NCBI GenBank assembly: GCA_002778195.1
Contig: PCDI01000008.1
Span: 1,243,154-1,307,153, forward strand
DNA: 64,000 bases
DNA from: Raffaelea ambrosiae
Taxonomy: Eukaryota > Ascomycota > Sordariomycetes > Ophiostomatales > Ophiostomataceae
Reading direction: 5' to 3'
Positions 11,052-23,939 of this stretch are shown one piece after another. A program made the translations under genes and the position numbers. Position 1 is the stretch's first letter; every line of letters begins with the position of its first letter. Below the pieces are notes generated by a model that searched no databases, was not told the origin of the DNA, and was given only the letters and a program-made list of their open reading frames with translations.

Positions 11052-13296
11052 TACCCAAGAGAGCACGACGACCTGGATACGGCTGAGTATGGACCGGACA
11101 AGCAGAGAAGCGTTTCACATTTTCACATCACAGGGCGCTCGACGGCCAACAATATGTCATCTACTAGTTACTACTGCTGCTGCTGCTGCTGCTACCGCTA
11201 CTACTTTGATTTCTTGTCCTAGCAAACGTGCAATACACCATGGCGATTGGATTGGGGGGTTCTGCTTCATTTTCGAAGGAAGAGGGCAAAAAAACAAAGG
11301 CGTTGGCCCAGCCACTCTTACTTGTCTTTGCCACAGCAATGAGAGTGACGTGACTTTTTTTTTGGCTGTCGGGCTCGGCCTGCTTTCTTTTTTCTCTTTG
11401 GTCCCGTTCCTTTTTCTCTGGTTGTGTGATCCTTAAACCAGACCGAAAACCCCACTACACATTTCCGCACGGCAGGTGGAGCACAAGGCGAGATTCCATC
11501 CTTGATGCCCTGTATACCGAGCGGTATATCAATATCGGACAGGAGTAGGCTAAGGGGGGAGGCGAATGCCCGGTGAAGGAGACACTCTTGTGAGAGAGGC
11601 CACCTTTCCCAGCAGGAACCGAATCCCGGCACCTTTCCAATGTGTTTGTAAAACACATCTTTTGTCCAGCGATGCGCATCAAAACTGAAAAACGACTAGA
11701 CAATTTGACCAATTGCCTTCTCGGTTTGGGCAAGTTCTACGAGACCGAGTGACGGGCGCATCGATACATTCTTTGTGGTTTCTTCCCCTCCTCACGGAGT
11801 CCATGACCCCATGATCGACATGGGCGGTTCGTGATATCCATGTGAATGGCGATCACTGCGTGAGTGTGTGTCCAGGTGGTTTCTGTGGGTGAGTGTGTGC
11901 GCGTGCGCGTGCTTTGTAAGGGCGTGAAGAATGCAAGATAAACACGTGAGAAATGTGAGAGAGGAGACGAGCCTCTGTAATACCCGTCTTGTATGCTCCC
12001 CGGAAAGCATGGTGCCATGATGGGCGAGAAAGGAAAGAGCGCGTGTGAAGAGTCGTGCCTTTCCGACGGAGCCGTTCTTCTGGTTTTATTCTTATTTCTT
12101 AGCTGCCCGTTTTGTTTTCTTTGGCCTTTATTCTTTGCCTAGAGCTCTTTTTACGGCGAGTTCAGATGGTCTCCCCTCTCTTCAAAGGCTACCGAGCTCC
12201 CCGAAGCTATGCCACGTTAGGTCCAGGAACAGCCAGGGACAAGACCCGGACGGACTGGGCGCTGGTCGTTTCTCTGCTGGCGTGGATGCTAAAGGGGGGC
12301 AAACCAAAAGAGAGGCAAGGTTAAATGTACGAGCGCACCGCAAGCATAAAAGACGCGTGAGGCATGAGTAATACGACATGCCAAAAAAGAAAAAGGGGAA
12401 AAAAGAACTCGAAAGAGAGGATGAGGAGAGGATAAGACAACAAGAAATGGGGAACAAACGGCGGACGGAGTCCAGAACGTTCGTTCTTGGACCCGCGGCT
12501 GGGGAAGGGACCGAGATAAAAACGCGTCAGCTAGGTGTGGTTTTTTTTTTGTCAGAGCTTATGTACACATTCGGGGTACTTGTAGCAACTAAACTATGTA
12601 CTCGTATCTCGCACAACTTTGAGATATGCATACTTTGTATTATCTCAATGGAGAGTTTCTGGATAGCCACTTCAATTTCTCAACATGCAACAAGCCATCT
12701 ACTTTTCTTGATTTCTACGAGTATCTCTCTTCATGCCGTGCCACTTTCCTCGTCTTTCCATGAGTTAAAAATAACCCATCAGCTTGTGCAGCTGGAATAC
12801 GGGAAGGAAGATTGCATTCCCCATTGTGATTTAAGAGCTAGCCACCAGTAGAGCCAAGACGTGGAATCCCGCCCGGTCGGGTTGCCAAAAGATACGCACA
12901 CGCAGTAATAGGATGTATGGTAAGCTAGCTATCTGTACGTACGAGTACATGCTCGTAGTACTCACGAGGCACGCACTTTGTACGAGTAGCATTAAGACAC
13001 TGCATACTCGTGGGTTCTACGTAGCATCTCACGCGTTCTAGGTCTAGATCCTACCCTCCCCCGATGCTGCCGACCAAAGCCACGCTGCTCGCCTTCTTAA
13101 TATTTTTTTTTTTGGCCAGTGGCACCATAGTATTATCCCTTTTATTTACATAGTATGTTCTCAGCCGTGGAGCGTGGAAGCCCCGTGTGCCAACCTGAGG
13201 GCCGGTTTTTTTCTTCTTCTGGAATTTGATACCTGGCCGTGTCCATGCATCTTACTTCTTTTGCCTTGGGGCACCTACTGTTCTCCAGGATGTTAT

Positions 13297-13337
13297 CCAC
13301 CAGGCGGTGGCTTTAACGGTCCACTTGTCGGTGGACC
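13297..13337. other. Two adjacent short inverted repeats
   Basis: CCACC-AGGC-GGTGG (13297-13310) is followed seven bases later by GGTCCAC-TTGTCG-GTGGACC (13318-13337). Both stems pair perfectly. They lie in non-coding DNA, and no function is evident. Confidence 0.4.
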
Positions 13338-14369
13338 TTCGACGGACTCCTCCCCGGATGCCGCCCTACCAACAGTGAAGGAACAGTGAACACGTAGCTG
13401 GCTATGAGTAAGAAAAGAAAAACAGGAGGAAGAGAGAAATAAATACGCGTGTCCACGGCGGTGAGAGTTCACGTGTTTTCGGTTGGGAGAGAAAGGCATG
13501 CATACGAAGTGAGTGAGATCACAATACTGCCCAACCTACTCGTAAAGACGTATTTTACAAGGTACCATGTAGCAGCACTGACAGGCTATCATTCGTCTGT
13601 AGACGTACTGCTGTAGTGGTGTCCAACCTGCATGTACAGTAAGAGTGTTCCCCTCCTCTTGTTCCTCTTCTGGGCAGGTGTGCGTGGGAATTGCTCGTAT
13701 CCGGTCGACAGGTGGCGTGTAGGACGGCAGTCTGAAATCCCCGTGTGGTGGTGCACGAGTTACTATGTATGTGTAAGACGCATGCGTTTTCTCAACATGA
13801 ATAAAGAGAGTCCTCGTAGGCCAGCCAATCCAGGCCCATGCTAAGCACTGGAAACAGCGGACAAACGGCTGAATTGGAATTGCTGTGGTAGGAAAAAGGG
13901 CAAGTCGCACAGAGGGGAGGGCGGGGGACGGGAATGCCATATAGACTCTATATATGAAATCAAGAAATAAGAATGACAATATTAGATTGAAGCTGGATCA
14001 ATGAGAGAGACATGCACGCGCTCATTCATGCGCCCAACCAAACGCAAAGACGAGTCGAGGCTTGAACATACGTATATGGCCAACGGGTAATGGGCGACTG
14101 CTACTATGGGTCACGCAGTTTTTTGGTGTGTCGAGGTTGAGGTTGTATGCATCTGTGCATTACGAGTGCCGTTTGAAGGTATGTGGTGGATACATTGAAA
14201 GTCTCGAGTCTCCGAGTTTGGTCCTCCCTTGCATCTTGGATAGACGGCACGCAAAGTGGAAGATGATGAAGATTCGCGCTTGCTTGTTCAATCCATTCGC
14301 TCTAGTCTTTTTTGTCTTTTTTTGTCTTCTCTTTTTTTCTCCTGCCTGAGAAAAAAGTTGCAAGATGCA

Positions 14370-15365
14370 TCACTGCCCAACCGCAGACTTTTTCCTTATT
14401 GCTTCGTATTTGCTCGTTCTCTCGTCATCATGCATTCCAGCCCACACTTTTACATGGTAGTCAATACTTTCGAGACTATTCCACAGTTTCCCCTGGTAGG
14501 CAGTCCCGCACTGGCCCTTAGGCCTGCCTTGCTTTCGGCGCCATATCAGCCATCCCTTGTACATAGTAAACACCTGTATTACCACACAAAGCAGGTTTTT
14601 TTTTGCTGTGCTGTCTGGTCTGGATAGCATTCTGGGTTTCTGGCTTTCCTTGCGTTGCATTATTGAGAGCAAAAAGAGGGCTGGGTTGCCTCTGCAGTAG
14701 AGGAGCGAGAGTTTCACTGGCTGTGGTTTGACGCAAGACAGGGGGAGAAGGGGAAAGGATCTGTTTGGGTCTGTCTCTCGTTTGCACACCCGACAGGCTG
14801 GTCTCGCACAGCCCTTGGGATGTCTGACATGCCTTTGTAGGAGAATACTGCGCAGCTTTCTGTTTGCCTGGAAGTGCTCGTATTTACAGGTTGCCTGGTA
14901 GGAGTGTAAGATACAGAGGATCGCGTATCTCAAAATGTATCTGCGTGTCGTATGTGCATCTTGGTAGTCCGATATTCCTATTTGGCAGCTCCTTGGTTTG
15001 GGCTGGAACGATGTGGCAATGCTTTGTTTCGAGACGGCATTGAAAGATGTGCGCAGAAATGGGCGGAAGATGCGCAGACGATGCGCAGAGAAGACCAACA
15101 GACAAGAAACAGGGGACGATGGGCAGATCCCAACGGCAAGGCAGATCGCACATACGGTGTACGAGTACAAAACAACGACGTGTGAGTTAGAATCCTGGGA
15201 CCAGGCATTCCAGTCTAGTGACAAAGAGGCCACCGAAGAAACGGCCCGGAGACACGGCCCAGAGAAACAGCCAAGGAAACAAAGTTGTTGTCGCGTCGCG
15301 ATCCTAGACCTTGCAAAGACAAGAAGCGCTCGTAGGGGCACGAATATCCTCGAGTCAAGATGCAT
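14370..15365 (-). other. Long open frame of doubtful coding status
   Basis: A 331-codon frame starts at the ATG at 15365 and stops at 14370. The frame is open for 13 further codons upstream. The predicted product is rich in Cys, Ser, Arg and Leu (start MHLDSRIFVPLRALLVFARS). It has no recognisable domain, no signal peptide I trust, and no strong third-position GC preference. It lies in a gene-poor interval. Its length is unusual for random sequence, which is why it is recorded, but I would not call it a gene without transcript data. Confidence 0.15.
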
Positions 15366-18300
15366 ACTCCGTACAGTACGAATACTCGTACGACTAGTTC
15401 TCACGCCCTTGTTCCGCCGCGTTCTCTTTTCATGGATGCATTCCTTCCAGCTTTTGACGAGAACTAATAGTTAGTGGAGAGGCTGTGTATTGATCCCAGC
15501 CCACAAAACCCCTGCGACTCGTGCGAGGCGCCGCGATCTCTCTGTTCGCGGCCTAAAACACCCCTGTCGCCGATGCATAAATTCCAGCATAATTCCCCTG
15601 GCGATCTCATCGGGGAAGACGACAGACGAGAGACGAGAGACAGCCACGAGAGAATAGCAAAAAAAAAAAACGGCTCCAGCAAAAAGCAAATGAATGAGAG
15701 AATTTACACGAGAGGCCAAATGAAAAGAGAACCACACGCATAGTCAATGAAAAAGCGCTGCCATCTGGAAAGTCCACAGACAGTGCCAGCTGTGGTATAC
15801 ACAGTGCGGCAAAGGGCCGGCGAGAAGACGAGGACCGGGTGAAAAAGAAGAAAAAGAAAAAAAAAGAAAAAGAGAAAAAGAGGACTCGCCTGCAGGCCAC
15901 ACACCCGGAACGTGACAGATGGGTTTCCTTCCCCCCCCAGCGGCCTTTTCATGTGGCCTGGGGGTCCTACACACGGGGGTAGCCCCTTCTCGGCGTCCCT
16001 GTTTCGTTTCACCTTTGCGGCACTTTGTCCCTCGTCTCTCAAGTCTCTCAAGTCGAAGATGACGCCTGTCGGGAGACGGCGAAGCTCCCTTCTTCCCACG
16101 GCAAACGGCAGAGAGGCACAGTTGGCGATTAGGCCGAGCCGAAATTGGGCTGTCTTGAGTGGACGGAACACGCCGCTTGGCACGGCCAGAAGGCGAGGAC
16201 TCCTCGTAATGAGTAAATGAGTAATCAAGAACGATGCCTCCCAGTCCATCTCCCGATCAGACAATTCGCCAGCCAAGGCACGAATCGCTGGGCACGCCCT
16301 GTAGTTATCATTCCTCGTGTATGCGCTGTATTATGCCACAGTGCGTCTGCCTCCCCAGCTGCTAGCACCGCGGCATCCTCGGGCTCACCGCTGTCAAAAG
16401 CATAACAACCGTCGTTAGAACGAGGATTTTTAGTCGGTGTTTTCCCGTTCACAGTCGTGGAATCGGCGGTTGGTCACTGTGCTTGGTATCTGGTGGCATC
16501 CTTGTATCCTGTCTCGTCTCGCTAGTTTCGCTAGGTTTTTTCCTGCCTTTCCCCATCAGTACTCCCCTGATCCCTTAAAGACCAATCAGTGCACGTATAG
16601 CTGATACTCTCCACTCTTCCCTGTGTGTTTATTGGCCACGCCTTCCCATCACATCCTCCCCACTCTATCCCAAAAGGGAAATAGATAGGAGGAGCCCCTG
16701 TTGTGTCCCCCAACAACGCCGAGCGAAAATAACACAAAATACTTGGATTTAGTGGACCGTCCCCCAGAAACAGTTTTGGTGCCTCCTGGAGTACCTCTCC
16801 TGCCCTGTTCGCATGTACCTCTGCACCTATCAGAGTGGCACAGCTACCTGTCTGCACCCCCAGGTGAGACCCGCGCGGGTACGCAGCGGCCGCTCATTTG
16901 CTGCTAGGAGGTACCTGCATCCGCACCAGCAGCCATAGCGCCAGGTACCAACGGTCTTGCCTGTTCTCTTCCTGCGCCGTGGGCGACATTATCCTGCATC
17001 GTATTATGTACATACATAGTAGTACATAGTATGTTTGTTGCCTGTGCTTGTACTCGCGCGCTATCTGGCACACGTACTCATGTACCGGTAGTATCTGACT
17101 CGTCCACTTGCCCAGTATTATTTGCCTCTGCGGTTCGCTCTTTCCTCTTTCTAGACCCCCGCCCAGCTCGCGATACCCACTTCGAATGTAATTTCCCTGT
17201 GCAGCCCCTTTTCCCTCATGTGGTCCTGCCTGCCCTCTGCTTCCTCTCTCCACTGCCTGTTCAACCAGCCTGCGCCCCACCCACCCTTCGCCTTTCTCGT
17301 TCGCTGTTGCCCTTTTCCCGCGCTGTCTGTGCTTGTTGAAAAAGCGGAAGCGGCGGTATCTTACACGGTACGAGCAGTTACAAGCAATCCTGCCGGGTGT
17401 GCACACTCTCTGCGCAGTTGCACACGTCGGCGCTAGGTACCTCGCTGATAGTGCTCATTGTCCGTCCCATGTTCGTTTGTGCCTGCTAGCGTCTTGACGT
17501 GCCCACCCTGCCCCTACCGGGGGCTACCCTTCCCTCTCTGTCCTCCTGCCAATCTCTTCCTGGTCTCCTGTTTCTCCTCTTTTCCCGTTTTTCCCTCTCC
17601 TTCCCAATACTTTCTCTCTTTTCCAGTCCTCGTCTCCTTCCCTTCCCACTCTACTCCCTACACAAACAAAAACGTTTCACCCACAGTCACTCGCTTTCTC
17701 AATTTCTGTCTCTCCTTTTCTATTGTTTTTATTTTTGGTGATTTCTGTTTTCCTTTGTCCTTCTCTCTCTTCTACACGCCAATACAAACTGTCTTCTTCC
17801 AACGTCGATCGCCCGACCGAATCAGCCCGACCGACCGATTATCGTCTCGAATCTCGCGCCCCCCCGGATCGAAAATCGAAACGGCCCAGCAGGATAACGA
17901 GCGAAGAAGAAAGAAGGAGACAAAGAACACGGAGAGTCTTGTCTATCCAACACGGTCCAACCAGCCGGCCAAACGATATCGCCACGTCACCCCCCCCCCG
18001 TCTGTTCTTAACCATATTCTCGCCAACCCTCGACCAGGGAATCGCCGAGGACGTGAAGGGCATCCCAGGGATCCGACCAACCGAGTCCGAATACTTCGAT
18101 GTCTCGTCTCTTGTGAATAGGTCCATTCATAGGACGAAGTGCCCAACTGCCATCGTAAGACAACGTGGATTCGAACATCCATTTGGCAGGTCCAATAACA
18201 CACAAACACCCGTGTCAACCAACGACCAAACACCCTCCATTCATTTCAACACTGTCGATTCTGGGAATCTTGCTTTTCGCCATTGCTGTTTGCATTTAAG

Positions 18301-18462
18301 CACGACTCGCCGTTATTCGACACACGCCTCGTGATCCCGTTCATCGAGTTTTTGTGTTGCTTGAGCTCGCGATAGCTCTTCGTTTTCATCACCTACGCGA
18401 AACGCGTGCAAGAATACATTGCACGCAACCAGAACACAGCAATACACACAAACACAGCCAAG

Positions 18463-19508
18463 ATGAGATTATCACTACTTGCTTTCACGGCCGCCATGGC
18501 CTCAGGCGTTGTTGCCAACCCCGCCCCCAACCTAATTGAGGAGCGTGCAACCGCCACAAAGGGTGTCGAGGTGCCCTCGTCCGTACCTGTCACGATGCAG
18601 CCTGTCGTCCAGGGCTGCTTCAGCTCGAAGGGCAACCTCACGCTCAACTCCACGCAGATGTACAACTCCGCTGGCAAGTGCGGTGGTGAAATCTGCCAGG
18701 CCCTAGGTGCTTGGGTTGCGGCCACAAGCCAGGGCAACGAGTGCTACTGCGGAGATGCCTACCCATCCTCCGACGATGTTGTCGACGACAAATATTGCAA
18801 CGCTCCATGCACAGGCTACGGTCAAGAGGCTTGCGGTGGTGCCGACTACTACACCGTCTACAACACGGGCATCCAGCTATATGGCGTTCCAGTTTACGAT
18901 GATTCTTCGAGCAGTAGCAGCTCGTCAGCAACCGGTGCAAAGACGACATCAAAAGCCACATCGACACAAACCCCGACGGTCGCAACAACAGTCAACGGCG
19001 GTGGTCAAACGATCTATGTCACCCAGTCCCCGACAGAGGCGGCCGCGGAGACATCTGCCGCAACGAAGAAGAGCAGCAGCAATACCGTCGGCATCGCCGT
19101 CGGTACAGTGGTCGGTGTGGTTGTGGCTGCCGCTGCCATCGGCGGCGTGGTGTTCTTCATGCGCCGTCGCCGCAACAAGGAGATCGAAGACGAGTACCGG
19201 CGCAACGCGGCGGTCAATGCCTTCTTTAACGGCAAGCCGCCCGGCAGCAGCGGTGGCTATTCTGGCTCCGACTCGCGGCTAGACCCCGTCATGGCACAGC
19301 GCCGCCTCAGCGACGGCAGCATTGCCGATAACCAGGACTACTCGCGGAAGATCCTTAGGGTATGTACAATCGTGGATGGACGAAGAGGACGGAGCTCGTC
19401 GGGCCTGTTGAATTGAATTGGTCAAGGTCGTCGAGGATTTGATATTATTGAGATAACAGGCATGAGAAAAATGCTAACAAGCATTGCTTATAGGTCACCA
19501 ACGCATAA
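18463..19508 (+). CDS. WSC-domain cell-wall integrity and stress sensor (Wsc1-like)
   Basis: This is a 303-residue type I membrane protein of the WSC sensor family. These sensors report wall stress to Rho1 and the Pkc1 MAP-kinase cascade. Exons: 18463-19359 and a 15-base last exon, 19494-19508, encoding VTNA and the stop. Intron 1 has a GTATGT donor and a GCTAAC branch site. Layout: signal peptide (1-18); WSC domain (about 49-134) with eight cysteines at 52, 73, 78, 94, 96, 112, 116 and 124; a Ser/Thr-rich mucin-like stalk (146-205) with an eight-serine run; a membrane helix (about 208-233); RRRRNKE; and a short cytoplasmic tail ending DYSRKILRVTNA. The tail is recovered only by splicing. The ATG at 18463 is chosen over in-frame codons upstream because it begins the signal peptide. 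Confidence 0.93.
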
Positions 19509-21439
19509 ATACCCTCCGCCTGGTCGTGACGCACGAACTTGTTTGTACTTTACTTGTCCATCGGCATACCCGGCGTTTGGGATATTTTACAAAGACTTTA
19601 CACGAAGATGCATCGGCTACAACCTCTTTTTTCTCTTGTGTTCTACCGTTCTACCTCCTCTGATGCCGATGGATTTTTCTTTTTCATTTCCTGTGTCTCT
19701 TTTCTTGTCGGCGGGCGTTGCTTATATTTATAGTTTCCTTTATTCGTTTTCCTATGTCTTGAAATTTTTTTCCCGCCCTCTTGGGTATGTTCTGCTTGGG
19801 ATTTCCTTGGAGGATCACCTCTGTCGATATCTTCTCTTCATCTATCTCTATCATCTACCTCTGTTGGATTTAGTGAAAGACAAGAGGGACCGAGACACAA
19901 TATACTTTTCTTTTTTCTCTTACGACAACCTGTTTAGCCCGACCACCATTCTCGAGGGACTACTTCTCTTGTAATGTGTGGTGGCAAATGATTGGAAGCG
20001 GGCCCAACCTTAATACTGGTTTGGGTCTAGGTTGGGGGCGGCATTCTTGCCACCGTCTTTTACCTGCCTTCGATCCTGTTGCCGACGATCCCCGATCTTT
20101 TCCTGTCTCTCTCTCGAGTCTTCTATTCCCTTTTCTGTTTCCATACCGTGCCGTCCTCGCCATCCGCTCCTTTCTAGACTAACCCACACTGAATTGATCT
20201 ATCTCCAATTTCCTATAGTTAATTGATGCTGTATACGGGATGTGCTTCTGTCTAAATAGTGACATAATGGAAGAGAAGAGAGGCGAAGTGAATTGAAGGG
20301 ACCAAAGAGACCAAAGAGAGCAACCAACCACTAGCCAGGAATCGAAGGAACGCCGGGAAAAACGAGGAGTGTGGCGGGTGGGAAACCAAAACAATCCGAT
20401 CTTTAGTGTGCGCAAGCGTGTGCAACAATCACAATTCACCATAATTAGACATGGGTAAATTCACTCATTTCTCCAGACACGCAGGCAAGCGCGGAGGTGG
20501 CCGACGCATTACGCTAGGCAGCTCAGCCAAACGAATTTGGAGAGTACCTACCGTGCCGTTCAGATGGTCTTGGAGTCTTAAGTCTTGGGGTATTTGGAGG
20601 AGGGGTTCTCAGGCTGTGTGTCTCCCCCAAGACAGTTTTAGATGGGTAGGTAGATGGACGCACATGTCGGGTCGGCTTCCCCAATAGACGGAACAGTTGA
20701 CCACTTCTATGCATCTTAGGAATAGGTAGCGAGAAAGAAAACTTTCGGTCGGAGTTTTGAGTGTTTTTAGTGAGAGAGAGATTATGCGTGTTCCATACGC
20801 AGAAGGCGAAACGTATGATACATAGTTAACTAGTAACTAATCAGTCGTTCATGGGGGGTTAATTCCGCACACGGCTACGAATGTGATTGGACGTAAAAGG
20901 AAAAGACAAAACGACACAAGACACGACAAAGAATAAGGAAAGAGCGCGTGGTATCCGCTTTAAAAAAAATTTTATGCATGCTTTGCGTTTCCAGACTTGC
21001 TGCATATTCGTCTCTAGTTGACAGACGTCCTTTTCGTTTTCTCCGCCATTGTCTCTCTGATTATGTACGCACGGCCATCTGATTACATATGTCTGGGGGG
21101 TTCTGCGGATCGTGTGCTAATATGTTCGTACGTGTATGTGGATTAAAGTGGTTGTTGGTCAGGCATTTTACGTGGACGAGCAACTGGGCCGCTATGCCAG
21201 GGAAATGTATAAGAAAGGACAGAAAGGACTCAGAAAAGGATAGATGAGGGGATGGGGGGGGGGAGGGGGCAGATAGCATGGCATGTTTAAAAAAGATGGG
21301 AACGGGCATATACTCGTAATAAACTTGGACTGGAAGGAAGACGAGTTGGCCCACCCGGTTGAACGACACGCATGCGGAATCAAGCCCACCGGGAGACTGC
21401 CTGTTTAGTGTATTATCTTCCCCTCTCCTCGCTCCCGCC

Positions 21440-21474
21440 AGGTGACAGGTGGCAGGTGGCAGGTGGCAGGTGGC
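21440..21474. repeat. Minisatellite, 7-bp unit AGGTGGC, five copies
   Basis: Five tandem units begin at 21440, 21447, 21454, 21461 and 21468. The first is variant (AGGTGAC). They lie in non-coding DNA. Confidence 0.85.
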
Positions 21475-23848
21475 AGGGTCCAGCCATTCGGGCATGAGGC
21501 ATGCGAGGAAGCAAAAGAGAGAAATGACAGAAAGGGAGAGATAGAGGCGGAAACAACCCCATCAGGCGATTTGCCGTTCATGGCCCGCGTGTGTGTATGT
21601 GTGTGTGTACTCGTAAGATACACAACACCAACGGCACTACGACAGACCCCTTGTCCGGCCGCCAGGCAGTTGGCCAAACCCACACACAGCCAGCACGAGC
21701 GCTTTTTCGTCATCGTTTATCAACTTCCGGCAGCTCATCGTCTTTTGTGCCATTGTTGGCAATTCTGGGCATTCTGGCAATTCTGGGCTGGTTCTTAGCT
21801 TCTCAAACGAAATGCCAAGAAAAGAGACTTTGCCTCCACAAAACTAATACACTTTCTCGTTATCGGTCGAATGAAGCCAGACCGGGGTTCAGCTGAGGAA
21901 ATATAAAAATCGGGGCGGAGAGAGAGAAAGGGAGAAAAGAGCATATTTGACAAACATGGGCAAAGGGGAAGAAAGAGAGATAGAAAGGCATGCCCATGCG
22001 AGTTAGTTTAGCTCTGTGAGTGGACGAATCAAGTAGGGGGGGTACGTGTATGTGCACGACGTAACTTGCTAAAAAGACAGAGAGGAGAGGGGGGTAAAAA
22101 GGCAGAAGCTGGGCAATGGGAGCAATGTGGCAATATGGGCTATGTGGGCAAGTAGAATAGAAAAAAAAAGGTTTAGAAGAAGGGGAGGGGGGGGCAAAAA
22201 AGAAAACCCATGATGCTGATATCTTTTCCCTGTTCTTTTCCCTGCTCTTTGCCCACCTTCCCTCAAACCCGTACGACGCCCATTTTTACAGAAGGCGTAA
22301 GCGCCAAAAGCAGAAAGGGGCCCTTTAGTGCAACATAAGGGAGTTTGGCTGACCGGCGATATTGTTAGCCAAGTCAGCCCGCAGACAAAAACAAAAGGAC
22401 GGTAGGTTGCCCTTTCTGGTAGGAGGGTAGTAGGAGGAAGCGGAGGATGAATACGACCGTAACAGGGGAGAACGACCGCCGCCGCCGCTGCCCGTTCGCT
22501 GCCTGGCCTCGGGTGAAGGATTTAGAAACCAAGCGAAATATATAAACTGGCATGCGCGGGGATGGTGAGTTAACGAGACATCATACCTATTTTTATAGGA
22601 TAAACTCGGTTTTCTTTTCTTTTTCTTTTTTCTTTTTTTTCTTCTTTTTTGGACCGGTGTACTGCTTAAAAACAGACGACACACATCCATCGTAGCTTGC
22701 AAGACAGGGCCTCTTTTTTTTTTTTCCCCCTTTTCTTCTAGACAGAAAGACAGCTGCAAGACATTTCGCCACTTGGCAAGCAACGTTTACAGAAAACGGC
22801 AATAGGTCGCTCACACGGGCTGCAGGATTGTAGACGAAAGGGGACAGCTGCAGTACTTGAATGAGTGACACTTTGTTCGGCCGGTCTGGCCGATCGGGGC
22901 GATCTGTTGTGTTTCTCGGGGCTGTTTACTATGTAGACCGCAAGTTCACGGTCCGCTCGATTTGTCGGTGGCGTGTCAGTGACTTGTTGGGACTCTTGGG
23001 ACTGTCAGGGTTGTCTGTCTACCGGTAGGCTGTCAGTACAGCCAGGATTGCTCGGAAATCTGTTATCACTTTTTTTTTTTTTTAAACAAAAGGGGGGCAT
23101 CAGATTTCTCTAAGCTCGGCTCGGCTCCAGAACGGTCTCTTCACGGTATTAGTTCTGGCCTCGCGGTGCCTTTCCCTGCATCTCGGACCCTGGGATCCGG
23201 AGCTACTCGCATGTACGAGCATGCCTTTTTCACAATCCCCTTCTCTCTTTCCGTCTATCTCCACTTGAGTAAGAAGCCGCTCGGGACCAAATCCAGACAG
23301 GGTGGGCATGAAGCGTGGCCGCCAGATACTGTGGAGTTGTGTTTTTTTCTACCGAGGATGGCTAAAGCCAAAAAAAGGCTTGATCCTCACGAGGAGGAGG
23401 GGCGGACGATGTAGAAAAAGTACACAGAGAATCGGGAGATGGGACGAGAACAGGAAGGAGAGAGAGGGAGAGGAAGAGGAAGAGGAGAAATGAACAAGAA
23501 AAGGCAACGGGCCGAGGAAGCGAGAGACCGAGCGCTGGAAGAAGAACGAGAAGAAGAAGTATTTTCGAGGGAGGGGGAAGAGGGAACAATGGTGGGCGGG
23601 GAGATCGTCTCAGCTCGGTCTCCTTTTTGGTCGAGGAGCAGGAAGAGAGGGACTGCAGAGGGCTGTCACGACACGAGAGACGAAGACGGAGAAGAGGGAG
23701 AGCTCTGGATGTATTTCCACAAGCCGCAATTCCACCAGCTTGTCAGGACAGCCCGACTTTGGGACAGCAGGAGAGCAATGTAGAACAATGAACAAATGCA
23801 GAGCAAATGCAAGACACGGCCGGGGAAAACATGCCACAATGGGCGAGG

Positions 23849-23849
<1 letters not shown>

Positions 23850-23906
<57 letters not shown>

Positions 23907-23939
23907 TGAGAGAGAGAGAGTGAGAGAGAGAGAGAGAGA
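23850..23939. repeat. (GA)n microsatellite
   Basis: About 90 bases of nearly perfect GA dinucleotide, with a few GAAA and GTGA interruptions. It lies in non-coding DNA. The Glu-Arg frame it creates is an artefact of composition. Confidence 0.95.

Larger units (their letters stand above)
11052..18462. other. 7.4-kb gene-poor interval before the WSC gene
   Basis: No recognisable protein family appears on either strand. It holds a short CTG/CTA run near 11175-11205, many copies of TACTCGTA/TACGAGTA and TACATAGTA, and two adjacent small hairpins (13297-13310 and 13318-13337). A 331-codon ATG-started open frame of unknown reality lies on the minus strand (14370-15365). A pyrimidine-rich leader at about 17450-17790 probably belongs to the WSC transcript. 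Open frames at 17458-18334 follow this skewed composition and are not called. Confidence 0.5.

Noticed and set aside
18165..18185. tRNA B-box-like word (GGATTCGAACATCC)
   Set aside because: No acceptor or anticodon stem can be drawn around it; spacing inside the word is wrong.
17458..18334. Two overlapping frames (about 200 codons each) before the WSC gene
   Set aside because: Composition is that of a pyrimidine-rich leader; no domain and no GC3 bias.
18406..18462. In-frame upstream ATG for the WSC gene
   Set aside because: It would place 19 polar residues before the signal peptide. The ATG at 18463 begins a canonical one.
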